Made by a program: the position numbers and the translations under genes. A stretch of DNA of 64,000 nt from Lentzea sp. NBRC 102530 (GTDB taxonomy: Bacteria > Actinomycetota > Actinomycetes > Mycobacteriales > Pseudonocardiaceae): positions 186,001 through 250,000 of the forward strand of contig NZ_BSTF01000009.1 in NCBI RefSeq assembly GCF_030269365.1. Direction: 5' to 3'. The notes under the pieces were generated by a model, which searched no databases, had not been told where the DNA came from, and worked only from the letters and a program-made list of their open reading frames with translations. How positions within the stretch are numbered: position 1 is the first letter of the stretch; every line of letters starts with the position of its first letter. Positions 1 to 8,924 of the stretch are shown piece after piece.

Positions 1-2
1 TC

Positions 3-1619
3 GCGCTGGTCGTGCTCGCGCTGACCTACGGCTCGCTCGTGACCGCCGGCATGAACCTGCTGAGTGCCGGCATCGGCGTCGGCATCGGCACGCTCGGCAT
101 CACCATCGCGACCGGGTTCATGGACCTGCAGTCGACCACGCCGATCCTCGCCTCGATGCTGGGTCTCGCGGTCGGCATCGACTACGCGTTGTTCATCATC
201 AACCGCTACCGCCAGGAACTGCGCCGCGGCTCGGACGTCGGCCACGCCGTCGCGACCGCCGTGGGCACCGCCGGGTCGGCCGTCGTCACCGCCGGTCTGA
301 CCGTCGTCATCGCGCTGGTGGGCCTCGCGATCGCGGGCATCCCGTTCCTCACGCAGATGGGCGTCTCGGCCGCCGCCACGATCGTCGTCGCGGTCCTGAT
401 CGCGATCACGCTCGTGCCCGCGGTGCTGAGCATGCTCGGCCGCCGCGTGCTGACCCGCAAGGAGCGCGCCGCCACCGCCGAGAACCCGGTGGAGCCGAAG
501 GACCGCGGTGTCATCCGCGGCTGGGCCGGTGCGATCACCCGCAACCGCGTCGTCGCGCTGCTGCTGTCGGTCGTCGCGCTCGGCATCGTCGCGATCCCGG
601 TGGCGTCCATGGACACCACGCTCATCCAGAAGCCGCCGGCCGGCTCCACCCAGGAACGCGCGGACCAGATCCTCGCGAAGGGCTTCGGCGAGGGCTTCAA
701 CGGCCCGATCATCGTCCTGTTCGAGGGTGACGGCGCCGCCGCGACGGCCACCAAGGCGTCCGAGCCGATCGCGAAGCTGTCCGACGTCGCCCTGGTGACG
801 CCCGCCCAGCCGAGCCAGGACGGCCGCTCCGCGCTCGTCACCGTGATCCCGAAGTCCGGCCCGGACACCGTGGAGACCGAGAAGCTCGTCGCCGACCTGC
901 GCGCCGAACTGTCCGGTGTGGAGGGCGGCAAGGCCTACGTCACCGGTGCCACCGCCGTCAGCGTCGACGTGGCCACCTCGCTCGACAAGGCGCTGCCGAT
1001 CTACCTCGCGGTCGTCGTCGGCCTCGCCCTGGTGCTGCTCATCCTGGTGTTCCGCTCGCTGCTGGTGCCGCTGGTCGGCGTCCTCGGCTTCCTGCTGACG
1101 ATCGGCGCGTCGCTCGGCGCCACGGTCGCGGTGTTCCAGTGGGGCTGGCTCGCGTCCGCGGTCAACCTCGACGGCACCGGCCCGTTGATCAGCCTCACGC
1201 CGATCCTGGTGATCGGCATCCTGTTCGGCCTCGCCATGGACTACCAGATCTTCCTGGTGTCCCGGATGCACGAGGCGCACCACCGCGGCGCCAAGCCGAT
1301 GGAGGCCATCACCACGGGCTTCCGCCAGGCGGCACCGGTCGTCGTGGCCGCGGCGCTGATCATGTTCTCGGTGTTCGCGGGCTTCGTCCCGGCGGGCGAG
1401 CCGACCGTGAAGTCGATCGCGTTCGCCCTGGCCGTCGGCATCTTCGTGGACGCGTTCGTGGTCCGCATGGTGCTGGTGCCCGCGGCGCTCGCCCTGCTCG
1501 GTGAGCGCGCCTGGTGGCTGCCGAAGTTCCTGCGCTGGCTGCCGGAACTCGACGTCGAGGGCACCGCGCTCGACGAGCTGGACGACAGGAAGAAGCAGGA
1601 GCCGGTCTCGGTCGGCTAA
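3..1619 (+). CDS. MmpL-type RND exporter, 3' part
   Basis: This is the C-terminal 538 residues of an MmpL-family inner-membrane transporter; the 5' end lies outside the window and the frame is open from base 3. Two copies of the family's transmembrane block are visible, with the characteristic motifs GIDYALF and AMDYQIF in the fourth helices, each followed by a proton-relay helix. A periplasmic loop lies between the two blocks. MmpL proteins export lipids, siderophores or drugs using the proton gradient. The protein ends in a charged tail. Its stop codon overlaps the end of the convergent DUF6292 gene. Substrate cannot be inferred. Confidence 0.93.
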   Translation, partial: ALVVLALTYGSLVTAGMNLLSAGIGVGIGTLGITIATGFMDLQSTTPILASMLGLAVGIDYALFIINRYRQELRRGSDVGHAVATAVGTAGSAVVTAGLTVVIALVGLAIAGIPFLTQMGVSAAATIVVAVLIAITLVPAVLSMLGRRVLTRKERAATAENPVEPKDRGVIRGWAGAITRNRVVALLLSVVALGIVAIPVASMDTTLIQKPPAGSTQERADQILAKGFGEGFNGPIIVLFEGDGAAATATKASEPIAKLSDVALVTPAQPSQDGRSALVTVIPKSGPDTVETEKLVADLRAELSGVEGGKAYVTGATAVSVDVATSLDKALPIYLAVVVGLALVLLILVFRSLLVPLVGVLGFLLTIGASLGATVAVFQWGWLASAVNLDGTGPLISLTPILVIGILFGLAMDYQIFLVSRMHEAHHRGAKPMEAITTGFRQAAPVVVAAALIMFSVFAGFVPAGEPTVKSIAFALAVGIFVDAFVVRMVLVPAALALLGERAWWLPKFLRWLPELDVEGTALDELDDRKKQEPVSVG

Positions 1620-1939
1620 CCCGCTCGCAAAGGCCGGTCCACGTCGTGGGCCGGCCTTTGTGCTGTCAGCTGGTCGCGCACCCAGCGCGCGACCGTGCGC
1701 GGGGGAGGTTCGACGGCACCGGCGAGACGCGCCACGACCGTCAGGTCAGCGCCCTCCTCGACGGCGATCGCCCAGCCGCGGCCCTCGGTCCACAGCAGAG
1801 CGACGTCACCGGAGTGGCCGGGTACGGAGCCGTCGACGGCGACGTACACCCGCAGCGGTTTGACGTCCTCGACGCACGAGGACTCCCCGCTCAACCCGAG
1901 CTCCCGCGTGACCCTCAGTGCGTAATCAAGCGCTTCCAC
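1616..1939 (-). CDS. DUF6292 family protein
   Basis: A 107-residue cytoplasmic protein. The core pattern of a YVAVDG segment, then GDVALLWTEGRGWAIAVE, then PPPRTVARWVRDQL resembles DUF6292, a family of unknown function common in Pseudonocardiaceae. The assignment is from memory of the pattern. The gene is convergent with the exporter, overlaps its stop by 3 bases and reads through the terminator hairpin. No functional residues are known to me. Confidence 0.7.
   Translation of the reverse strand: MEALDYALRVTRELGLSGESSCVEDVKPLRVYVAVDGSVPGHSGDVALLWTEGRGWAIAVEEGADLTVVARLAGAVEPPPRTVARWVRDQLTAQRPAHDVDRPLRAG
1629..1659. terminator. Bidirectional hairpin terminator
   Basis: AAAGGCCGG at 1629-1637 pairs with CCGGCCTTT at 1651-1659, and the stem continues inward (TCCAC with GTGGG) to about 14 bp around a 3-nt loop. 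It follows the MmpL stop and lies inside the last codons of the convergent gene, so one hairpin probably terminates both. Confidence 0.75.
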
Positions 1940-2018
1940 GTCGCCCTCCGTCCAACCGGGGTAGCAACGCCGACTGCTTGACGCAGAGCGCGGTTACCCC
2001 GGTGGGCGGAACGCAAAC

Positions 2019-2780
2019 TCAGTCCGCGGCCTTGACCTCGTTCTTCACGTACGTGCCGTGCAGCTCGACCGGCTTGGCGTTGCGCCGGGCGCGCATGCGC
2101 AGGTTCAGGAACTCCACGAACACCGAGAACGCGATCGGCCCGTACACGTACCCCTTCGGGATGTGCTGGTCGAAGCCCTCGGCGATCAGGCTGCCACCGA
2201 TCAGCAGCAGGAACGACAGCGCGAGCATCTTCACCGTCGGGTGGCGGTTCACGAACTCCGAGATCGCCTTGGCGGAGAACAGCATCACGACCATCGCGAC
2301 GACCACGGCCGCGATCATGATGCCCAGCTCGTCGACCATGCCGACCGCGGTGATCACCGAGTCGAGCGAGAAGACGATGTCCAGCACCAGGATCTGCGCG
2401 ATCACCCCGGCGAACGAGACGACCTTGCGCTCCTTGGCGTGGTCCGCGCCTTCCAGCTGCTCGTGGATCTCGAACGTGGCCTTGCCGAGCAGGAAGAGCC
2501 CGCCCAGCAGCAGGATCAGGTCACGTCCCGATATCTCCTGGCCGAACACCGTGAACAACGGTGCCGTCAGCCCGATCACCCACGCCAGCGAGGCGAGCAG
2601 GATCAGGCGCGTGACGAGGGCCAGCGAGAGGCCCACGACCTGGGCCTTGCGCCGCTGCTCCTCCGGCAGGCGCCCGGCCAGGATCGAGATGAAGATGACG
2701 TTGTCGATGCCCAGAACGATTTCGAGCAGCAGCAGCGTCGCGAACGCGACCCACAGCTCCGGGCTCGTCATCCACTCCAT
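2019..2780 (-). CDS. TerC family integral membrane protein
   Basis: A 253-residue polytopic membrane protein of the TerC family, which is linked to tellurite resistance and manganese export. Visible family motifs are the first-helix segment EIVLGIDNVIFI and the matching FSLDSVITAVG segment in the second half, with paired acidic residues in the membrane. ATG at 2780 follows AAAGGA with good spacing, so it is preferred over the TTG one codon upstream. It sits 38 bases downstream of the Spo0M gene and may be cotranscribed with it. No manganese riboswitch fits in the short gap. Confidence 0.92.
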   Translation of the reverse strand: MEWMTSPELWVAFATLLLLEIVLGIDNVIFISILAGRLPEEQRRKAQVVGLSLALVTRLILLASLAWVIGLTAPLFTVFGQEISGRDLILLLGGLFLLGKATFEIHEQLEGADHAKERKVVSFAGVIAQILVLDIVFSLDSVITAVGMVDELGIMIAAVVVAMVVMLFSAKAISEFVNRHPTVKMLALSFLLLIGGSLIAEGFDQHIPKGYVYGPIAFSVFVEFLNLRMRARRNAKPVELHGTYVKNEVKAAD

Positions 2781-2818
2781 CAACGGGTCCTTTCAGGTCG
2801 TGGGCTGCGCGGGAACCG

Positions 2819-3826
2819 CTACTCGCCTTCGAACTCGCCGAAGTCCTCGAACGCGTCGTCCATCATCTCGCCGACGACCATGCCGCCGACGACACCGGCG
2901 GCACCGGCCGCGATGACCGTGCCCATGCCAGGACCGCTGCGGTGGTGGCCGCCGTGGTGCCCATGGTGGCCGTGCTGGTCGTAGCCGTGCTGCTGGCCGT
3001 ACCCGGGCTGACCGCCGAACGCGGGGTTGTGCCCGCCGAACGCCGGGTTCGCGTGGCCGCGCTGCGCGATCTGGGCCAGCCAGCCGTTGATCGCCGACGC
3101 CCAGTCGGTGCCCTGCGCCTCCTGGTGCGAGGCGCGGAAGTGACCGAACGAGTCACCGCCCGACGAGAACATGCCGCCGCGCTTGTCGGCCTCGAGGATC
3201 ACGTACAGCTCGTGCGGGTTCGCCACGAACGTGAGCTCGACCTGCTGGATCTGCCCCGCGAACTGCCCCGGCGGGAAGAACTCGATCTCCTGGTAGAAAC
3301 CCAGCTCCTGCGGCACGCCGTGCAGGCGGCCGGCCTCGACGTCCGCGCTGCGGAACGAGAAGCCGAGCTGCCCGAACGCGTTGAGCACCGCGTCCTGCGA
3401 CGGCAGCGGGTGCACCAGGATCGGGTCGAGGTCACCCTTGTCCGGCGCGCCCGCGATCACGAGCTCGGTCCGCACGCCCACCGTCATGCCGGGCAGCTGG
3501 CCACCGCCGACCGCCGTGATCGGGGTCTCCCACGGGATCGGCAGCTGGAACGGCACCGAGACGGGCTGGCCCGCCGCGACCCGCACGCCCTGCGCCACGA
3601 CGACCCGCAGGAACTCGGACACGCCGCCGTACTCGTGGTCACCGTGCTCGACCTCGACGCGGGTGACGAGCGACAGCACGACCTGGCCGATCTCGGCGTC
3701 CGCGCTGCCGCCCTGGATGCGCACCTGCCCGGTGACGACCTGACCGGGCGTGGCGTGCGGCGAGTCCAGGACGGTGTCGACAGACGGGCCGCCGACGCCG
3801 AACGCGCTGAGCATCCGCTTGAACAT
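2819..3826 (-). CDS. Spo0M-like sporulation/arrestin-fold protein
   Basis: A 335-residue protein whose first 240 residues match the Spo0M family, an arrestin-like beta-sandwich involved in sporulation and morphology in Bacillus and found in actinomycetes. It begins with the family-like MFKRMLSAFGVGGPSVDTVL. The C-terminal third is unusual: a Gly/Gln/Tyr/His-rich linker with a run of histidines, then a Gly/Ala hydrophobic segment and an acidic end. The histidine stretch might bind metal. That is an inference only. Confidence 0.88.
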   Translation of the reverse strand: MFKRMLSAFGVGGPSVDTVLDSPHATPGQVVTGQVRIQGGSADAEIGQVVLSLVTRVEVEHGDHEYGGVSEFLRVVVAQGVRVAAGQPVSVPFQLPIPWETPITAVGGGQLPGMTVGVRTELVIAGAPDKGDLDPILVHPLPSQDAVLNAFGQLGFSFRSADVEAGRLHGVPQELGFYQEIEFFPPGQFAGQIQQVELTFVANPHELYVILEADKRGGMFSSGGDSFGHFRASHQEAQGTDWASAINGWLAQIAQRGHANPAFGGHNPAFGGQPGYGQQHGYDQHGHHGHHGGHHRSGPGMGTVIAAGAAGVVGGMVVGEMMDDAFEDFGEFEGE

Positions 3827-3854
3827 GGTGCGTTTCCTCTCTAGGAAACTCCGG

Positions 3855-4955
3855 TCAGCGGACGCTGACCGGACGGGTGTCGGTTTCGTCCTCGAAGTCG
3901 CCGATCAGCTCTTCGAGGAGGTCTTCGAGTGCGGCAATACCGGTGTTTGACGGCCGCTCCTCCGGAGACGGCGGCTCGTTCGCCGGGAAGTCGGCCGTCC
4001 GGCGCGAACTCGCATCCGTGTCTTCGGCCACCATGGCGAGCTGGGCGCGGGCTTCTCGCATTGCCGTTACCGCCTGGGCCACCGGCATCGACGCCGGAAG
4101 CGTGAGCACTGGGCCCATCAGCTCACGGGCCGAGGGATTCTCGCCGCGAGCCGTGGCGCGCATGGCCTCGCGGATGTGCACGAGGCCCACGTAGGCGCCG
4201 CTCGCATCGGTGACCGGGAAGCGCGACCGTCCACACTGGAGGCTGCGCTGCTCGATCTCGCGGGCGGTGACGTCCTCGGTGACCGTCGACGTGTCGGCGA
4301 TCGGCACCATCACCTCGCGCACGGTCGTGCGCTGGACCTGGAGCATCCTGGTCAGCAGCCGCTGCTCGGCCTCGGGGATGAGGCCGTGCTCGGCGGACTG
4401 GCGCAGCAGCATCCGCAGGTCGTCCGGCCGGTGCGCCTGCGCCAGCTCGTCCTGCGGCTCCACCTTCAGCAGGCGCAGCAGGGCGTTCGACACCGCGTTC
4501 AGCCCGCTGAGGAGCCAGCGGACCGAGCGGGCGAACGCGCGGAACGGCAGCGCCAGGATCAGCGCGGAGCGCTCGGGGTGCGCGATGGCCCACGACTTGG
4601 GCGCCATCTCGCCGACGACCATGTGCAGGAACACCACCAGCACCAGGCTGATCGCGAAGGCGATGCCGTAGGCGAACGCCTCGGGCAGGCCGGTCCACGC
4701 CAGCGCCGGTTCGAGCAGGTCCGCGACGGCCGGCTTCGCCAGCGCGCCGAGACCCAGGGTGCACAGCGTGATGCCGAGCTGCGCGCCCGCGAGCATCAGC
4801 GAGAGTTCGCGGACGCCGGCCACGGCGGCACGGGCCGCGCGGGAGGTTTCGGCGGCCTGCTCCAGCCGGTGCCGCTTCGCCGCGATCAACGCGAACTCGG
4901 CGGCCACGAAGAAGCCGTTCAACGCCAGCAACAACACGGAGATCGCGATGCTCAT
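3855..4955 (-). CDS. CNNM/DUF21 membrane protein with CBS pair, short form
   Basis: A 366-residue protein with an N-terminal DUF21/CNNM membrane domain (three to four helices in about residues 1-190) and a cytoplasmic CBS pair (about 210-310). Unlike its upstream partner it lacks the C-terminal CorC_HlyC domain and ends in an acidic tail. Family members are Mg2+/Co2+ transporters or transport regulators. Its ATG overlaps the stop of the upstream gene by four bases, so the two are translationally coupled and may form a heteromer. Confidence 0.88.
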   Translation of the reverse strand: MSIAISVLLLALNGFFVAAEFALIAAKRHRLEQAAETSRAARAAVAGVRELSLMLAGAQLGITLCTLGLGALAKPAVADLLEPALAWTGLPEAFAYGIAFAISLVLVVFLHMVVGEMAPKSWAIAHPERSALILALPFRAFARSVRWLLSGLNAVSNALLRLLKVEPQDELAQAHRPDDLRMLLRQSAEHGLIPEAEQRLLTRMLQVQRTTVREVMVPIADTSTVTEDVTAREIEQRSLQCGRSRFPVTDASGAYVGLVHIREAMRATARGENPSARELMGPVLTLPASMPVAQAVTAMREARAQLAMVAEDTDASSRRTADFPANEPPSPEERPSNTGIAALEDLLEELIGDFEDETDTRPVSVR

Positions 4956-6196
4956 CGGGACAACACCACCGTGTCGGGGACGTTGCGCGCGACGGTGGTG
5001 ACCACCAGGCGCACTCCGTTCATCTCGATCTCGTCACCGGCCTCGGCCACGCGGCCGAGCTGGTGCAGCACCAGGCCGGACACCGTGTCGTAGGCGTCGT
5101 CGGCGGGCAGTTCCACGCCGGTGGCGTCCTCGACCTCGTCGAGGCGCATGCGGCCGGGCACGCGCCAGTCCTCGCCGACCTTCTCGATCATGGCGGGCAC
5201 CTGGTCGTCCTCGTCGTGGATCTCGCCGACGAGTTCCTCGGCCAGGTCCTCCAGCGAGATCACGCCGGCGAACCCGCCGAACTCGTCGACCACGCAGGCG
5301 AGCTGGCGGCGTTCGGTGCGCAGCCGTTCGAGCACGGCGGGCAGCGGCAGCGTCGCCGGGACCACGAGCGCGGGCGAGGCGATCTTCTCGATCGCCGTCG
5401 TGGACCGCTGCTCGGGCTCCAGGGTCAGCACCTCGGCGAGCCCCACGACGCCACGCAGGTCGTCGAGGTCCTCACCGACCACGGGGAACCGCGAGTTACC
5501 GGTGTCCAGCAACGAGACCACGCGCGAGGCGGGCTCGTCGAACCGCACGGTGTGGACGTTCACGCGGGGCGTCATCGCCTGTTCCGCGACGAGTCCGCGG
5601 AACCCGATGCCGTGCTCCAGCAGCCGGGTCAGCTCGGGGTCCAGGTGCCCCTGCTCCCCCGCGTCCTCCACGATCTGGCGGAAGTCCTCCGGCGTCGCGC
5701 CCTGCGGCAACTCCTCGACGGGCTCGATGCCGATCGCGCGCAGCAGCCGGTTCGCGGCCGCGTCGAACAACCGGATCACCGGTCCGGCGATCTTGAGGTA
5801 CACGAGGGTCGACCCGCTCAACGCGAGCGCGAGCTGCTCGGGCCGGGCGATCGCGAGGTTCTTCGGCAGCAGCTCACCGAGCACCATCTGCACGAACGTC
5901 GCGAACGCCAGCGCGATCACCATGGAGCCGGGGATGCCGAGGCCGGCACCGAGCAGCGGCTCGGCCACGTACCCCACGAGCAGCGCCGTCACCGTGATGC
6001 CGAACTGGGCACCGGACAGCATGAACGAGAGCTTCTGCGTCACGCGATAGGCACGTTCGGCGGCCTTCGAGCCGCCCTCGGCCATCTGCTGCAAACGGCC
6101 GCGATCGACCGCCATGTACGCGAACTCCTGGGCAACGAAGTACCCGGTGGCCACCGTCAGCACCACGATGGCGAGCAAGCCGGATGCGATCAACAA
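4952..6196 (-). CDS. CNNM/CorC family protein (DUF21-CBS-CorC_HlyC)
   Basis: A 414-residue protein with the full architecture: DUF21 membrane domain (about 1-190), CBS pair (about 205-320) containing EFGGFAGVISLEDLAEEL, and the C-terminal CorC_HlyC (TerB-like) domain. It is implicated in divalent cation efflux or homeostasis. The best start is a TTG at 6196, since no in-frame ATG lies near. It is the first gene of a coupled pair with the short CNNM protein and is divergent from the MerR gene. Confidence 0.88.
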   Translation of the reverse strand: MLIASGLLAIVVLTVATGYFVAQEFAYMAVDRGRLQQMAEGGSKAAERAYRVTQKLSFMLSGAQFGITVTALLVGYVAEPLLGAGLGIPGSMVIALAFATFVQMVLGELLPKNLAIARPEQLALALSGSTLVYLKIAGPVIRLFDAAANRLLRAIGIEPVEELPQGATPEDFRQIVEDAGEQGHLDPELTRLLEHGIGFRGLVAEQAMTPRVNVHTVRFDEPASRVVSLLDTGNSRFPVVGEDLDDLRGVVGLAEVLTLEPEQRSTTAIEKIASPALVVPATLPLPAVLERLRTERRQLACVVDEFGGFAGVISLEDLAEELVGEIHDEDDQVPAMIEKVGEDWRVPGRMRLDEVEDATGVELPADDAYDTVSGLVLHQLGRVAEAGDEIEMNGVRLVVTTVARNVPDTVVLSR

Positions 6197-6254
6197 GGCG
6201 CACCCGGCCCAGTACTACAGCCGTCTACATCGGCTTCTTCAGGCATGTTTCCAA

Positions 6255-6272
6255 CAGTAGCACGTAGCACTG
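6255..6272. promoter_or_regulatory. Quasi-palindrome upstream of the MerR gene
   Basis: CAGT-AGC-ACGT-AGC-ACTG lies between the divergent CNNM and MerR genes, 30 bases before the MerR GTG. The outer CAGT/ACTG and central ACGT are symmetric while the AGC blocks are direct. It is a candidate MerR operator, since regulators of this family bind dyads between -35 and -10. Weak evidence. Confidence 0.35.
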
Positions 6273-6301
6273 TATGGTTGCGGGGACGGGAGGTGATCGC
6301 T

Positions 6302-6697
6302 GTGTCGGAAGCGCTGCTGAAGATCGGCGAACTCGCCGCACGGGCGGGCGTGAGCATCCGCACCGTCGACTACTACACGACGCTGGGCCTGATCAGCCCC
6401 GCCCAGCGCACCGCCTCCAACTACCGCCTTTACCGCGCGGACGACGTGGAACGCATCCATCTCGTACAACGCCTGGAGGTCCACGGTCTTCCCCTGGAGG
6501 ACATCGCCCGCGCGTTCGCCGCGGGTCCGGCCGACACGGCGGCGGTGCTGGGGCAGATCGACACGGACCTGCGCACGCTGCAGGAGTGCGCGGACGCGGC
6601 CTCGCCGGAGATGCACGGACTGCTGTCGGTGATCGCCAACCGGGTGCACTCGCTGATCACCATCGCCTTGCAACTCCCGCCGGACCTCCCGATGTAG
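6302..6697 (+). CDS. MerR family transcriptional regulator
   Basis: A 131-residue one-component regulator. The N-terminal winged-helix region reads LKIGELAARAGVSIRTVDYYTTLGLISPAQR, the standard MerR DNA-binding signature, followed by a short coiled-coil dimerisation helix. No cysteine-rich metal-binding loop is visible, so a metal sensor is unlikely. The GTG start at 6302 is fixed by GGAGG eight bases upstream. The dehydratase gene starts 35 bases downstream, so it may be the regulated partner. Confidence 0.88.
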   Translation: MSEALLKIGELAARAGVSIRTVDYYTTLGLISPAQRTASNYRLYRADDVERIHLVQRLEVHGLPLEDIARAFAAGPADTAAVLGQIDTDLRTLQECADAASPEMHGLLSVIANRVHSLITIALQLPPDLPM

Positions 6698-6732
6698 CTA
6701 GGGTCGGAGTGACCACCGAGCAGGAGGCGCCT

Positions 6733-8436
6733 GTGGGACTTCGCAGCGAGCAGTGGTACGCCGGTGACGACCGCAACGCCTACATCCACCGCGCCTGGAT
6801 GCGCCGCGGCACCCCCGACGACGCGTTCCGAAGGCCGCAGATCGCCATCGCCAACAGCGCCTCCGACCTCACGCCGTGCAACGCGCATCTGAACGAGGTC
6901 GCGCAGTCCGTCTCCAACGGCGTCTACGAGGCGGGTGGTAACCCGCTCAACCTGCCCGTCGTGTCGCTGGGCGAGACCAACGTCCGCCCCACCGCGATGC
7001 TGTGGCGCAACATGGCCGCGATGGCCGCCGAGGAGATGCTGCGCGCCAACCCCGTGGACGGAGTGGTGCTGCTCGGCGGGTGCGACAAGACGATCCCGGC
7101 GCTGCTGATGGCCGCCGCGTCCGTCGACGTTCCCGCCGTGGTGCTGCCGGGCGGGCCGATGCTGACCGGCACGTTCCGCGGCACTCCCCTGGGCTGCGGC
7201 ACGGACGTGTGGCGGCTGTCGGAGGAGGTGCGGGCGGGCACGTTGTCGCAGGAGGCCTTCAACCGCTCCGAGTCGGCGATGATCCGCAGCCGCGGCCACT
7301 GCAACACGATGGGCACGGCGTCGACGATGGCGTTGGTGGCGGAAGCCCTCGGCACGGTGGTCCCCGGAGTGGCGGGCACGCCGGCGCCGGACAGCCGGCT
7401 CCTCGAAGCCTCGCACGGCACCGGGAAGCTCGTCGTGGAACTGGTCGAGAAGGACCGCAGGCCCAGCACGTTCCTCACGAAGGCGAGCTTCCACAACGCG
7501 ATCGTGGCGCTGGCGGCGATCGGCGGGTCGACCAACGCCGTGGTGCACCTGCTCGCCATCGCCGGACGCCTCGGCGTCGACCTGACGCTGGACGACTTCG
7601 ACCGCGTCGGCTCCGGTGTGCCGCTCCTGGTGGACCTCCAGCCCGCCGGCCGGTTCCTGATGGAGGACTTCCACCGCGCGGGCGGACTCCTGGCGGTGCT
7701 GCGGGAGGTGCGCGACCTGCTCGACCCCGAGGGCGTCACGGTGACCGGACGGCCGCTCGTCGAGCACCTCGACGACGCGCCGATCTGGGACCCCGAGGTG
7801 ATCCGCACCAGGACCGAGCCGATCATCACCGAGGGCGGGATCGCGGTGCTGCGCGGCAACCTCGCGCCGTCCGGGGCGTTGATCAAACCGGCGGCCGCGT
7901 CCGCGCACCTGTTGCAGCACCGCGGCAGGGCCGTGGTGTTCGACAGCATCGAGGACTTCCACGCCCGCGTGGACGATCCCGACCTCGACGTGGACGCGGA
8001 CTCCGTGCTGGTGCTGCGCGGGTGCGGGCCGCGCGGCTATCCGGGCATGCCGGAGGTGTCGAACATGCCGTTGCCGAAGAAGCTGCTGGAGCAGGGCGTG
8101 CGCGACATGGTCCGCATCTGCGACGGGCGCATGAGCGGCACCGCGTACGGCACGGTGGTCCTGCACGTGGCACCGGAAGCGGCGGCGGGCGGGCCACTCG
8201 GGCTCGTCCGGACCGGCGACGTCATCGTGCTGGACGTGGCGAACCGGCGGATCGACGTGGAGGCGCCGGACTTCCTCCAGCGCTCCCCCAGCACGGCGAT
8301 GGCCGAGGCGTTCGCGGCACCGAAGCGCGGCTGGGAACGGCTCTACGTCGACCACGTGCTGGGCGCGGACACCGGAGCCGACCTGGACTTCCTGCTCGGC
8401 TCCAGCGGCAGCGAGGTAACGCGCGAATCGCACTGA
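6733..8436 (+). CDS. IlvD/Edd-family dehydratase, sugar-acid type
   Basis: A 567-residue Fe-S dehydratase. The family cysteines are visible in SDLTPCNAH, GGCDKTIPA and RGHCNTMGTASTM. Conserved IGGSTNAVVHLLAIAGR and the C-terminal CDGRMSGT segment are also present. The overall pattern looks closer to arabonate/xylonate-type dehydratases than to branched-chain IlvD, so dehydration of an aldonic acid is the likelier reaction. Start GTG at 6733 follows AGGAGG with a 5-base spacer. It is placed just after the MerR gene and ends before a hairpin repeat. Confidence 0.88.
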   Translation: MGLRSEQWYAGDDRNAYIHRAWMRRGTPDDAFRRPQIAIANSASDLTPCNAHLNEVAQSVSNGVYEAGGNPLNLPVVSLGETNVRPTAMLWRNMAAMAAEEMLRANPVDGVVLLGGCDKTIPALLMAAASVDVPAVVLPGGPMLTGTFRGTPLGCGTDVWRLSEEVRAGTLSQEAFNRSESAMIRSRGHCNTMGTASTMALVAEALGTVVPGVAGTPAPDSRLLEASHGTGKLVVELVEKDRRPSTFLTKASFHNAIVALAAIGGSTNAVVHLLAIAGRLGVDLTLDDFDRVGSGVPLLVDLQPAGRFLMEDFHRAGGLLAVLREVRDLLDPEGVTVTGRPLVEHLDDAPIWDPEVIRTRTEPIITEGGIAVLRGNLAPSGALIKPAAASAHLLQHRGRAVVFDSIEDFHARVDDPDLDVDADSVLVLRGCGPRGYPGMPEVSNMPLPKKLLEQGVRDMVRICDGRMSGTAYGTVVLHVAPEAAAGGPLGLVRTGDVIVLDVANRRIDVEAPDFLQRSPSTAMAEAFAAPKRGWERLYVDHVLGADTGADLDFLLGSSGSEVTRESH

Positions 8437-8450
8437 GCAACCGCCCGAAC

Positions 8451-8600
8451 CCACCCTCACGTTTTCCTGCCGCACGCGGGGCCCTCGCGTGCGGGCAGCG
8501 CGAACGAAAGCTCCCCGCGTGCACTCCGGCAACGTGAAACGCGCTCGTGAAGCGAGTGCGACCACCCGGCAACGTGAAACGCGCTCGTGAGGCGAGTGCG
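8451..8600. repeat. Dispersed hairpin repeat, copy 1
   Basis: This segment is nearly identical to 23075-23189. It holds TGCCGCACGCG pairing with CGCGTGCGGGCA across a GGGCCCT loop. Downstream, an approximately 38-base unit beginning CGGCAACGTGAAACGCGCTC is duplicated in this copy only (starting near 8528 and 8566). It lies between the convergent dehydratase and histidine-rich genes, so a bidirectional terminator role is likely. Confidence 0.8.
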
Positions 8601-8628
8601 CTCACGGACAGGACGTTCGGCCGAGTGC

Positions 8629-8811
8629 TTAGTGCGAGTGGTCGTGCTCCTCGACGTGTCCCGCGTCGTGCACATGCGTGTGTGAGTGCGTCGAACCGCC
8701 GTGCGCGTGGGTGTGCTCGTGCTCCACGTGATCGTGGGCGTGCTCGCCATGCGGGTGCGTGTGAGTTACGTCGCCGTGGGTGTGTTCGTGAGTGTGTACG
8801 CCGCTGGTCAT
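8629..8811 (-). CDS. Small histidine-rich putative metal-binding protein
   Basis: A 60-residue protein with 22 histidines, mostly in alternating HxH patterns (for example HTHEHTHGD and HSHTHVHDAGH), plus Asp and Glu. There is no signal peptide or hydrophobic segment. Such composition suits cytoplasmic storage or buffering of Ni2+, Zn2+ or Co2+. It is divergent from a NikABCDE-type importer, which favours nickel. The start is the ATG at 8811; its ribosome site is weak. It is not a recognised named family. Confidence 0.7.
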   Translation of the reverse strand: MTSGVHTHEHTHGDVTHTHPHGEHAHDHVEHEHTHAHGGSTHSHTHVHDAGHVEEHDHSH

Positions 8812-8866
8812 GGCGGAGATGCTGGCACGCCCCTGACCTGCGCGCAGTGGTGCCAGGTATTGCTTG

Positions 8867-8883
8867 TTGCAAGTTTCTTGCTG
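8867..8883. promoter_or_regulatory. Nur-box-like site
   Basis: TTGCAA-GTTTC-TTGCTG matches the Streptomyces Nur box as I recall it (TTGCAA-N5-TTGCAA) at 10 of 12 positions. It is in the gap between the histidine-rich gene and the importer, 42 bases before the importer start. Nur is the nickel-responsive Fur homologue that represses nickel uptake. Confidence 0.45.
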
Positions 8884-8924
8884 TTAGCTGCTCCCGGCAA
8901 GACGGACTTCCGGGGAGGAACTGC

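Noticed and set aside
2781-2818. Manganese riboswitch before the TerC gene
   Set aside because: Only 38 bases separate it from the upstream gene, too short for the yybP-ykoY fold.
6430-8565. Very long minus-strand open frame antisense to the dehydratase gene
   Set aside because: Composition is Arg/His/Val-rich and shadow-like. The plus strand encodes a full, motif-rich enzyme.
8861-8873. TTGC-TTGTT-GCAA as an alternative metal-box
   Set aside because: Arm spacing of 5 does not fit the Nur or Zur patterns I know; the overlapping TTGCAA-N5-TTGCTG fits better.
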